The notes below the pieces were generated by a model. That model made no database searches and had not been told where the DNA came from. It saw nothing but the letters and a program-made list of their open reading frames with translations. From positions 36,466 to 100,465 of the forward strand of contig JADFCY010000005.1 in the NCBI GenBank assembly GCA_018263335.1: DNA of 64,000 bases, given 5' to 3'. Made by a program: the position numbers and the translations under genes. This document shows positions 31,197 through 39,998 of the stretch, piece after piece. The DNA comes from Methanolinea sp. Its GTDB lineage: Archaea > Halobacteriota > Methanomicrobia > Methanomicrobiales > Methanospirillaceae. Position 1 is the first letter of the stretch. Each line of letters opens with the position of its first letter.

Positions 31197-32045
31197 ATGA
31201 TCTGGGATTTCATAGAGAAATATTACATCGATCCAATACGCTACGGCCAGCCCTACAACGTGGTGGACACGGTTACCTACGCTCTGGTACTGATCCTCGC
31301 CATATATATCATTTATCGCTGGCTTTCCCGGTCCGAGATCATCCGCATCGACCGGGACTTCATCCTGTGCACCCTTCCCTTCGTCGTGATGGGGGGGATG
31401 CTCCGGGTGGTCCAGGACACCGGCATGATCGAATCGGACTGGCAATTCCTCCTTGTCACCCCGCTCATCTACTTCGTGATGTTCATCTATACCGCGGGAG
31501 CCCTGGTGATCTCAGCGACTCTTCAGGCCCGTGGAATTGTCAGGGACTACCACAGGGGATACGTCGCGGCCGGGCTTGCCGGGGCAGCGGCGACCGGGAT
31601 TGTCCTCCTCTGGTTTGGGGCAGGGAACGGGATTATCGCCTGGGATGTGCTGTTCATCATCATCGCGATGGCGGTTTTGTCAAGTGCTGCTGTCTTTGGG
31701 GTCATGCGCTACCTCCTCCGGTGGCGCTACGCGGCGGACCCGCTCTACCTCTCCCTCCTCTTCGGCCAGCTCCTGGACGCAAGCGCCACGAGCTACGGGA
31801 TCGACCTGCACCCCCTCCATTACGTGGAGGTGCACGTGGTCGGCTCGCACCTCATTGAGTGGACGGGGACCGCGTTCTCGATGTTCCCCCTCAAGCTCCT
31901 CGTCCTCTTTCCCGGAATCTATGTCCTTGAACGGTTCCGCCACGAGGGGCCCGGGGCACTCTGGCACCTCATCCTCCTTGCGATGATCACGGTCGGGCTG
32001 GCGCCCGGGGTCAGGGACATGATGAGGATGGTGCTCTATGTCTGA
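31197..32045 (+). CDS. DUF63-family membrane protein
   Basis: MIWDFIEKYYIDPIRYGQPYNVVDTVTYALVL; multiple TM; LLFGQLLDASATSYGID. Tracked 30669 start is inside egsA antisense. Confidence 0.85.
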   Translation: MIWDFIEKYYIDPIRYGQPYNVVDTVTYALVLILAIYIIYRWLSRSEIIRIDRDFILCTLPFVVMGGMLRVVQDTGMIESDWQFLLVTPLIYFVMFIYTAGALVISATLQARGIVRDYHRGYVAAGLAGAAATGIVLLWFGAGNGIIAWDVLFIIIAMAVLSSAAVFGVMRYLLRWRYAADPLYLSLLFGQLLDASATSYGIDLHPLHYVEVHVVGSHLIEWTGTAFSMFPLKLLVLFPGIYVLERFRHEGPGALWHLILLAMITVGLAPGVRDMMRMVLYV

Positions 32046-32598
32046 TTTTGCGAGGAATGCCGGCGTCGTCGTCGTGCTCCTCGCGGTCTCGGTCGGTTTT
32101 GGGGCCTGGACCACGATGCAGGACCCCACCGTCGGAGAGCAGCTGATCTCACTCCTTAAGGAGTCCATCATCGGAGAGGCGCTCGATACGTCAGGGCCGA
32201 TGATGGCGGTGATGCTCTTCTTCAACAACCTCCAGGCCTGCGTCCTCATGTTCGTCGGGGGTGCGTCGCTTGGCCTCCTCACAGTCTTCATCATCAGCAC
32301 GAACGGCTTTGTGATCGGGTCGGTCCTTGAGATGGTGCGAAAGGACCACAGCGCCCTCTACGTGGTGGCCGCGATCGTCCCGCACGGGCTCCTCGAGATC
32401 CCTGCCTTCATCATCTCGGGGGCGCTCGGGCTCATGCTGGCAAAGGCGCTTTGGAGAGAGTGGGAAGGAAAGGAAGATGCATCTGCCCTGGCGCTCTCCT
32501 ACGGGCGCACCTTTCTCCTCGCAGTCGTCCCCCTCGTTGCGGTGGCCGCGTGCGTGGAGGCATTTATTACGCCGGAAATCCTACGTGTGATAATTTGA
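32038..32598 (+). CDS. Stage II sporulation protein M (SpoIIM)-like membrane protein
   Basis: [19 protein letters not shown]...NGFVIGSV...[17 protein letters not shown]. Confidence 0.88.
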   Translation: MSDFARNAGVVVVLLAVSVGFGAWTTMQDPTVGEQLISLLKESIIGEALDTSGPMMAVMLFFNNLQACVLMFVGGASLGLLTVFIISTNGFVIGSVLEMVRKDHSALYVVAAIVPHGLLEIPAFIISGALGLMLAKALWREWEGKEDASALALSYGRTFLLAVVPLVAVAACVEAFITPEILRVII

Positions 32599-32599
32599 G

Positions 32600-34045
32600 G
32601 TGTGTTTTTTGGCCGAGGAAGATCAGGGGGCCCTCCCCTCCAAGGGTGACTTCTCTGCATGGTACAACGAGCTCCTGTGGCGGGCGGAGATCATGGATGT
32701 CCGCTACCCGGTCAAGGGCCTCTACGTCTGGTACCCGTTCGGGTTCTCGCTCCGGCGAAACGTCTACGACCTGCTCCGCCTGCTCCTCGACCGGGACCAC
32801 CAGGAGGCCCTCTTCCCGCTCCTCATCCCAGAGCACGAGCTTGCGAAGGAGGCCGAGCACATCAAGGGCTTCGAGGACGAGGTCTACTGGGTCACCCACG
32901 GCGGCCTCTCTCCCCTGGACGTGAAGCTTGCGCTTCGCCCGACGAGCGAATGCGCCATCTATCCCATGTATGCCCTCTGGGTCCGGTCCCACGCGGACCT
33001 CCCGCTGAAGATCTACCAGATCGTCAATACTTTCCGGTACGAGACAAAGCACACGAGGCCGCTGATCCGCCTCCGGGAGATCACCTCCTTCAAGGAGGCC
33101 CACACGGTGCACACCACCTGGGAGGACGCCGAGCGGCAGGTCGGGGAGGCGATTGCCCTCTACCGGGAGTTCTACGAAAAGCTCTGCGTCCCGGTGATCA
33201 TCTCGCGGCGCCCCGAGTGGGACAAGTTCCCCGGCGCCGACTACACGATGGCGGTCGACACCGTCATGCCTGACGGGCGGACGCTCCAGATCGGGACGGT
33301 GCATCACCTGGGCGACCACTTCTCGAAAACCTTCCAGATCACCTACGAGGATGTCGCAGGCGAGCAGCGGTTTGCCCACCAGACCTGCTACGGCATCTCG
33401 GAGCGGTCGATCGCGGCCCTCATCAGCATGCATGGCGACGACCGGGGGCTCATCCTCCCACCCGACCCGGCACCCGTCCAGGTGGTCGTCATCCCCATCA
33501 CGATTGGGAAGCGCAAGGACGAGGTGAGCGCGGAGGCGGCAGGAATCGAGAGAGAGCTTGCCGGGGCAGGGTTCAGGGTGAAGGTCGACTCCCGCGACAT
33601 TCGCCCGGGTGCCAAGTACTACTACTGGGAGATGCGGGGAGTCCCGCTGCGGCTCGAGGTCGGACCACGCGACATCGATGCAGGGCAGGTCACCGCGGTG
33701 ACCCGTCTTGGCGAGAAGTCCCAGGTCGCAAGGGACGCCCTTGTTGCGGGGGTCACCGGGTGCCTCGCCTCCTTTGCAGCCACCCTGAAGGAACGTGCAG
33801 AGGCCCATGTCCGCACCCACATCAGGGTCTCGCGGAGCATGGACGAGGTTCTGGCCGCAGTCGGGGACGGCGTCACCCTCGTCCCCTGGTGCGGCAGCCG
33901 CGAATGCGCCGACCTTATCGAGGAGAAGACCCGGGCCGCGGTCCTCGGGACGGATGTCCGGTCCGCCTACCTCGTGGACGTTTCTGGGCCGTGCGTTGCG
34001 TGCGGGAAGCAGGGAAGCACTGCCCTGGTGGGAAGGTCGTATTGA
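32600..34045 (+). CDS. proS: Prolyl-tRNA synthetase
   Basis: [50 protein letters not shown]; start could be the TTG at 32609. Confidence 0.95.
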   Translation: MCFLAEEDQGALPSKGDFSAWYNELLWRAEIMDVRYPVKGLYVWYPFGFSLRRNVYDLLRLLLDRDHQEALFPLLIPEHELAKEAEHIKGFEDEVYWVTHGGLSPLDVKLALRPTSECAIYPMYALWVRSHADLPLKIYQIVNTFRYETKHTRPLIRLREITSFKEAHTVHTTWEDAERQVGEAIALYREFYEKLCVPVIISRRPEWDKFPGADYTMAVDTVMPDGRTLQIGTVHHLGDHFSKTFQITYEDVAGEQRFAHQTCYGISERSIAALISMHGDDRGLILPPDPAPVQVVVIPITIGKRKDEVSAEAAGIERELAGAGFRVKVDSRDIRPGAKYYYWEMRGVPLRLEVGPRDIDAGQVTAVTRLGEKSQVARDALVAGVTGCLASFAATLKERAEAHVRTHIRVSRSMDEVLAAVGDGVTLVPWCGSRECADLIEEKTRAAVLGTDVRSAYLVDVSGPCVACGKQGSTALVGRSY

Positions 34046-34119
34046 GCAGTTGGGGCATCAGCCCCAACTGCGGGGGTTGTGCGGGGGAGGCACCGGAGGG
34101 GGACCCCCCCTCCGGGCAT
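34046..34119 (+). repeat. Family A repeat, 5' fragment (hairpin plus palindrome)
   Basis: GCAGTTGGGGC-ATCA-GCCCCAACTGC then GGGGGTTGTGCGGGGG..CCGGAGGGGG.CCCCCCTCCGG. Confidence 0.82.
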
Positions 34120-34149
34120 AGGTGACGGCCTACTCTCATCGGGGCCATA

Positions 34150-34365
34150 AGCCTCGTATGCGTCACCGTGTGTGAAGTGCGGTTCTGTTCAGGGTATGAA
34201 AGATCCCATCCATTTGCGGGGAGGAGGAGAATCCCGCTCCCCTGTCCCCTCCCCTCATATGAGATAGCCTGTGGGCAGGGGTGCATAGGGACATACCAGG
34301 ATTCGGTACCACTTCCCCGCACTGACCCAATCGCGACCAGGGGCTGCCACAAAGTGCGATAAGGC
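34150..34365 (+). repeat. Family B dispersed repeat, copy 2
   Basis: GCGTCACCGTGTGTGAAGTGCGGTT...GGAGAATCCCGCTCCCCTGTCCCCTCCCC...GAGATAGCCTGTGGGCAGGGGTGCA. Confidence 0.7.
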
Positions 34366-34481
34366 CCGTGCAGAGGAACATTAGTGATAAAAGGGCTTTA
34401 ATTCGAGGAGAATCCGATAATGGGTAGTAGGAGGGGGGCGTGAGTGGACGAACGCACGTCCTCATTTGGAAAAAAAAGGAT

Positions 34482-34949
34482 CTAAGTCCCCTGGATGCAC
34501 GGACCGCAGCGGTGGGTGATCCGGTAACCGGGGACGGCCAGGTCGCCGGAGAGGAGCTTCTTTCCCCCCCGCAGGAAGAGTTTTCCGCACCGGTCGCACC
34601 GGCGGGGAACCAGGTGATCAAAACGCCCGGGCGTGATCTCGAGCTCGAACCGGGTGTCAGGCCTTGTCACCGAATCAGTCATACACGAGTCCTCGTAGAG
34701 CGATACGAGCTGCATCACCTTGAGCGGGCTTGCGCCAAGGTCGGTAAACTGCTTGAAGAGGAAGTAATTGAAGATCAGCCAGGAGAAGTCTCCCCTGTCC
34801 AGGAGTTCTTCCACCTCGCTCTCCACTTCCTCCATGTCTTCGAGCGTGCAGCCGCAGAGCGGACAGCGGCCCTTGACAAGCTCGTCGAGGTAGACCTCCT
34901 CCTGGCAGCCTGGGCAGGTGGTATGGGCGGCGTGTGTCCGGGATGTCAT
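34482..34949 (-). CDS. Hypothetical zinc-ribbon protein
   Basis: 155 aa; TCPGCQEEVY..CPLCGC and CDRCGKLF..HRCGPC. Confidence 0.65.
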   Translation of the reverse strand: MTSRTHAAHTTCPGCQEEVYLDELVKGRCPLCGCTLEDMEEVESEVEELLDRGDFSWLIFNYFLFKQFTDLGASPLKVMQLVSLYEDSCMTDSVTRPDTRFELEITPGRFDHLVPRRCDRCGKLFLRGGKKLLSGDLAVPGYRITHRCGPCIQGT

Positions 34950-35321
34950 GGTTGAAAGTTCGGTCCGGTATTATTCAGTGACGGGATATTCGCAGTTCAT
35001 CGTGCTGTAGTGAGCTGGTCCGCATAACGGTACCTTCTATTCACCGCACGCCTGGATCGATCGCATCTGAGGATTCCTGTGCACCACAGGTGCGACCTCC
35101 AGGTAAATTGCCTCTTCTATTTGTACCTCCATCACATAAACCATGCGCTCGGGGACTTTTTCTCGATGGAATGGACAAATAAAGGGTTTTTTGCTGATAT
35201 TTAAACCTGTTCCCTGCAGAGTCAGAACATATGGCATCACCTTGCCCGTCCCTGTGGTGGTCAGGCATGCCCAAAAGAGCGCCTGGCGGGAAGGATGAAG
35301 GTGAGGACGAGGGGCGGGGCG

Positions 35322-36317
35322 TCACCTGAGCAGGATGCCGAGGGCCTGGGAGAGGCAGCGCACCCCTTCTTCCTTCTTTCCTTCCCGAAGGAGGGTGACC
35401 GCACGGGAGAGCGAGTCACGGATGTCCTGCTTGTCGATCCCGTACGCGACCATGAAGCAGCGGACCGACTCCTCGATCTCCCCGACCATGAAGTGGCAGT
35501 TGGAGAGTTCGATCCAGGTCTCCGCGTGGCGCGGATCTTCCCTGACCACTTTTGAGAGGATGGCGATTGCCTCCTTCCGGCGGCCCGACCGGGAGAGGGC
35601 CACGCCCTTCCAGTAGAGTCCGCGCACGTTCAAAAAAGGCCTGATTCGTTCGGCCGACTCAAAACAGGACACCGCACGTGCGTACTCGTTCATATGGCAG
35701 CATGCGATGCCCATGTTGACCCATGCCGAGGCGAACCGGGGATATACCTCGAGCGCACGCGTGTAGGCCGAGACGGCCTCCCGGAACCGCCTGAGTTTCA
35801 TCAGCGCGTACCCGCGGTTGACCCATGCACCGACGTACCGGGGGCGAAGCGAGGTGGCAATCTCAGTGCAGGTCAGTTCCTCCTCGAACCTGCCGAGTTC
35901 CCCGAGGGTATGGCCCCTCGCGTTCCATGCCTGGGCAGACGATGGGTCAAGGATGATTGCGCGCTCGCAGCAGACCAGTTTCTCGGAGAACCGGGAGAGC
36001 TTTCCGAGCGCAAAGCCCCGGTTGATCCAGGCATCGACAAGGGTCGGGTCGAGTGCAAGCGCCTGGTCGCATGCCTTGATCTCCTCCTTGTACCTTCCCA
36101 GTTTTCCAAGCGCAAACCCGGATGCGACCCATGCAGGGGTGTAGGTGGGGTCCTCGTTGAGCGCCCTCCCGAACAGCTCAAGCGCCTCGGCGTGGCGTCC
36201 ATGGCGGGAGAGCCTCATTCCCTCCCTGGTGAGGTCCTCTGGCCCTGATCCCCCTCCCTCCTCCAAATAGCCGGCGACCGGACCGTCACTTTTCCCCTGG
36301 TCTTGTGTCCCTGCCAT
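35322..36317 (-). CDS. TPR-repeat protein
   Basis: Repeated ~34-aa TPR pattern (PTYTPAWVASGFALGKLGRYKEEIKACDQAL). Confidence 0.9.
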   Translation of the reverse strand: MAGTQDQGKSDGPVAGYLEEGGGSGPEDLTREGMRLSRHGRHAEALELFGRALNEDPTYTPAWVASGFALGKLGRYKEEIKACDQALALDPTLVDAWINRGFALGKLSRFSEKLVCCERAIILDPSSAQAWNARGHTLGELGRFEEELTCTEIATSLRPRYVGAWVNRGYALMKLRRFREAVSAYTRALEVYPRFASAWVNMGIACCHMNEYARAVSCFESAERIRPFLNVRGLYWKGVALSRSGRRKEAIAILSKVVREDPRHAETWIELSNCHFMVGEIEESVRCFMVAYGIDKQDIRDSLSRAVTLLREGKKEEGVRCLSQALGILLR

Positions 36318-36483
36318 TCCCGTCTCTCGGGAACCTTGTCCCACTATTCTATACCCCGACCGTGTTGGATAAATGCATCCATGGAGTCATGGGCCGTTTC
36401 CTCACCACGAGTCAGTGGGGAAGGGATCCGGCACCCTTCCTGCAAGTCGGCGCACGCGTGTTCATGCCCGGGCACCGGCATGC

Positions 36484-37965
36484 TCACTTCTTTGCAAGCG
36501 ACCCGAGGATCCCCCGGATGATCTCCCTTCCCACCTGGCTGCCCGCGGCACGGGCCGCGCTCCCCGCCATCTTTGTCAGGACATCGGATCCTGCCTTCCG
36601 GGGAGTGGTTGCGGGCTGCTGCGGCCTCCGTTGCGCAGCCTTTCCAGGCGCCTCCTTTGGCGGGGCGACGGCCTCGGCCCTTGACGCGAGCATCTCGTAT
36701 GCGGAGGCGCGGTCGAGGATTTTATCGTAGGTGCCAAAGAACGGCGATGACTGGATGACCGCCCTCCGCTCGTCAGGGGTGAGCGGGGCAAGGCGGCTTT
36801 TCGGCGGGTAGATGAATGCCCGCTCGGTCACCCCGGGAGCACCCTTCTGGTCAAGGAAGGAGACGAGCGCCTCGCCCGTCCGCAGTTCCGTGATCGCGGT
36901 CTTTGTATCGAGGTGAGGGTTCTGCCGCATGGTCTCGGAGGCAGCCCTGACCGCCCTCTGGTCCTTCGGGGTGAAGGCCCGGAGCGCGTGCTGGACGCGG
37001 TTTCCGAGCTGGCCGAGCACGTCGTCGGGGAGGTCGAGCGGGTTCTGCGTGACGAAGTAGACCCCCACCCCCTTTGACCTGATCAGCCGGACGACGAGGA
37101 CGATCTTCTCGAGGAGGGCTTTTGGCGCATCGGAAAAGAGGAGGTGTGCCTCGTCGAAGAAGAAGACAAGAGCGGGCTTCTCGGCGTCCCCCACCTCGGG
37201 GAGCTGCTCGTAGATCTCTGAGAGGAGCCAGAGGAGAAACGTCGAATAGAGCCGCGGCGACTGGAGGAGCCGGTCGGCGGCGAGGATGTTGATGACGCCC
37301 TTCTCCCCTGACTGCCGGATGAAGGCGGAGGGATCGAGGGCAGGCTCGCCGAAGAACTTCGATCCGCCCTGGTCTTCGAGCGCAAGCAGGCTCCTCTGGA
37401 TAGCCCCGATGGTGGCCGGCGAGATGTTGCCATACGCGGTCTTCAGCTCCTTTGCATGCTCCCCCGCGTACCTGACCATGGCCTGGAGGTCTTTTAAGTC
37501 AAGGAGAAGGAGGCCCTGTTCGTCGGCGACCCGGAAGACCAGCGTGAGGACGTCTGCCTGGGTATCGGAGAGGTCGAGGATGCGGGAGAGGAGGAGCGGC
37601 CCCATCTCCGAGACGGTGGTCCGCACCGGGTGGCCCTGCTCCGAGAAGAGGTCCCAGAAGACGACCGGGAAGCCCTCGAACGAAAACCCGGAGAGCCCGA
37701 GTTCCTGGACCCGCTCGGCAACTTTCGCGTGGTCCCCGCCGGCCTTTGCGATCCCCGAGAGGTCGCCCTTGACATCGGCCAAAAAGACCGGTACACCGAT
37801 CGCGGAGAACTGCTCCGCGAGGACGCGGAGACTGACGGTCTTTCCGGTCCCCGTCGCTCCCGCGATAAGCCCGTGACGGTTGGCCATTCCCGGCAGTATC
37901 CCGAGCGGCCCGGCACCCCGGGCAATGAGAAGAGGTTCATCCTTTGGCGGCATCTTTTGCAGCAT
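36484..37965 (-). CDS. HerA-like/DUF853 ATPase
   Basis: [64 protein letters not shown]. Confidence 0.92.
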   Translation of the reverse strand: MLQKMPPKDEPLLIARGAGPLGILPGMANRHGLIAGATGTGKTVSLRVLAEQFSAIGVPVFLADVKGDLSGIAKAGGDHAKVAERVQELGLSGFSFEGFPVVFWDLFSEQGHPVRTTVSEMGPLLLSRILDLSDTQADVLTLVFRVADEQGLLLLDLKDLQAMVRYAGEHAKELKTAYGNISPATIGAIQRSLLALEDQGGSKFFGEPALDPSAFIRQSGEKGVINILAADRLLQSPRLYSTFLLWLLSEIYEQLPEVGDAEKPALVFFFDEAHLLFSDAPKALLEKIVLVVRLIRSKGVGVYFVTQNPLDLPDDVLGQLGNRVQHALRAFTPKDQRAVRAASETMRQNPHLDTKTAITELRTGEALVSFLDQKGAPGVTERAFIYPPKSRLAPLTPDERRAVIQSSPFFGTYDKILDRASAYEMLASRAEAVAPPKEAPGKAAQRRPQQPATTPRKAGSDVLTKMAGSAARAAGSQVGREIIRGILGSLAKK

Positions 37966-38051
37966 CCTTTATCCAGTGTGTAAGCCAGCGCTGGCGATAA
38001 TCGTATCCCGGCCGGAAAGGTATATCTCTCTCCCTGACCCTATGCCTGCAG

Positions 38052-38837
38052 ATGGAACGGGAGATCCCACCTTCGGCCTGCACCATCGCAGGGTCAGATT
38101 CGGGGGGCGGCGCAGGCATCCAGGCAGACCTGAAAGTCTTCCAGTCTCTTGGCATATGGGGGCTCTCGGTGATTACGGCCGTGACCGCCCAGAACACCCG
38201 CGAAGTGAGGGGAATCTCCCAGGTCGAACCCCCGATGGTAACCCAGCAGATGCAGGCGGTGCTGTCGGAGTTTGACATCCGTGCGTTCAAGACCGGGATG
38301 CTCGGCGCCGCAGGGACGATCCGGGCCATCGACCGGGAGCTCCCCGAAGAGGTCCCCCTTGTCGTGGACCCGGTCATGGTCTCCACCAGCCGGCATGCAC
38401 TGATGGAGGCAGGCGCGCGGGACATCCTCGTCGAGTGCCTGCTGCCGAGGGCAACGGTCGTAACCCCGAACCTCGACGAGGCAATGGCGCTCTCGGGACT
38501 CCGGTCTATCCAGACACTCGAGGAGGCACGCGAGGCGGGGCTGCGAATCCTCGACCTCGGGCCCGCGTTCGTGCTCGTGAAGGGAGGGCACCTCCCCGGA
38601 GAGGAGGCGGCAGACATCCTCCTCTCTTCGGGCAGGGAGTGGGTGATCGCCACCCCGCGGCTTCCTGTGACTGTGCACGGGGCAGGGTGCTGCTACTCGG
38701 CGGCACTCTGCGCCCACCTGGCCAGGGGGTGCCCCGTCAAAGAGGCGTTCTCTCTCTCGAAGGGGTACATCGACCGCATGATCCGGTCGTCTGTGAGGGC
38801 ACCGTCGGGCGTGCACGTCCTTTTCCCCGGCCCATGA
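38052..38837 (+). CDS. thiD: Hydroxymethylpyrimidine/phosphomethylpyrimidine kinase
   Basis: TIAGSDSGGGAGIQADLK; DPVMVSTSRHAL; VTVHGAGCCYSAALCAHLARG. Confidence 0.94.
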   Translation: MEREIPPSACTIAGSDSGGGAGIQADLKVFQSLGIWGLSVITAVTAQNTREVRGISQVEPPMVTQQMQAVLSEFDIRAFKTGMLGAAGTIRAIDRELPEEVPLVVDPVMVSTSRHALMEAGARDILVECLLPRATVVTPNLDEAMALSGLRSIQTLEEAREAGLRILDLGPAFVLVKGGHLPGEEAADILLSSGREWVIATPRLPVTVHGAGCCYSAALCAHLARGCPVKEAFSLSKGYIDRMIRSSVRAPSGVHVLFPGP

Positions 38838-38870
38838 GGCCTCCCTGCAAAGGATCTCTTTTTTTGGGCA

Positions 38871-39998
38871 ATGGTTCCGCTAGGTTCAAGGCAAGACCGG
38901 GACAAGATCATCATCACTGGAGAGACTGTGAAAGAGGGGGGAGGATCGAACGGGGAGGGGGGTGCCGCCGGAAGCCTCTGGCGACACGTACTCGACGCGA
39001 TGCCCGGCCCGGTCATCGTCGTTGACGCCGAAAGAAAGGTACTTTACGTGAATCCTGCCATGGCCAATCTCTGCAATCGCGCCGATGCGGCGGGGTTGGC
39101 CGGGAGGCCTGCGGACGAGGTGCTCGCGCCCCTGCCGTTCGAGGTGCAGAGGGCGCTCCACTCGGTACTCCGGACGGGAACGCAGGTGAGCTCCTCGATC
39201 ACCTGGAGAGAGTGGGAGAAGGGACCGATAGTCCTTGATAGCAGCGCGTTTCCCATCTCCCTCCCGGGGAAGGGACCCCTGGCTGCCGCGGCCTGGACCG
39301 CCTCGGTCCACCCAGCAGAGTCCCCCGACCAGGAAGACCTGGCAATAGAAGCCTCACGGAAGAAGGGAAAGGACCTCCTCTCGGTGGTCAGGCACGATAT
39401 CCTCAACCAGCTGACCATCCTTATCGGGTTCCTCCAGTTCTCAGAGGACTTCATCGACGACCCGCAGGTACGGGAGTTCCTTTTAAAGGAGGAGGCTGCA
39501 GGACAGGTCATCCAGGCGCTGATCGAGTTCACCCGCGACTTCCAGGACCTCGCGGTCGAAGACCCGCGCTGGATGGTCCTTGATTCGGTTGTGGCGTCTG
39601 CACGGGAGAGAGTGGACGCAAAGAGCGTCACGATCGTCACCGATCTCGGCGCGACCGAGGTCTACGCAAGCCCCCTCATCCGGCACGTCTTTGTCACCCT
39701 GATCAAGAATGCACTGGACCATGCCCGCGGGCTGACCCGCATCGCCATCTCCGCGGAGAGGGAAGAACGCGACCTTGTGGTGGTCTGCGAGGACGACGGC
39801 CCGGGCATCCCCGAGGCCGAGAGAAAGACCCTCTTTGACCGTGGACACGGCAGGAACAGGGGGTACGGCCTCTGGCTTGCAGGGGAGATCCTCTCCATCA
39901 CGGGTGCCTCGATCCGGGAGGCCGGAAGAATGGGCGGCGGGGCAAGGTTCGAGATCCGCATCCCCCAGGGGATGTGGCGGGACGGCAGGCCCCGCTGA
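38871..39998 (+). CDS. PAS-domain histidine kinase
   Basis: RHDILNQLTILIGFL H-box; HVFVTLIKNALDHA N-box; VCEDDGPGIPEAER G-box. Confidence 0.92.
   Translation: MVPLGSRQDRDKIIITGETVKEGGGSNGEGGAAGSLWRHVLDAMPGPVIVVDAERKVLYVNPAMANLCNRADAAGLAGRPADEVLAPLPFEVQRALHSVLRTGTQVSSSITWREWEKGPIVLDSSAFPISLPGKGPLAAAAWTASVHPAESPDQEDLAIEASRKKGKDLLSVVRHDILNQLTILIGFLQFSEDFIDDPQVREFLLKEEAAGQVIQALIEFTRDFQDLAVEDPRWMVLDSVVASARERVDAKSVTIVTDLGATEVYASPLIRHVFVTLIKNALDHARGLTRIAISAEREERDLVVVCEDDGPGIPEAERKTLFDRGHGRNRGYGLWLAGEILSITGASIREAGRMGGGARFEIRIPQGMWRDGRPR

Noticed and set aside
35037-35240. Small minus-strand ORF (MVYVMEVQIEEAIYLEVAPVVHRNPQMRSIQACGE core) with a TATA-like ggtttaaatatc upstream
   Set aside because: Possible small protein but no Shine-Dalgarno and no homology visible; evidence too thin to call.
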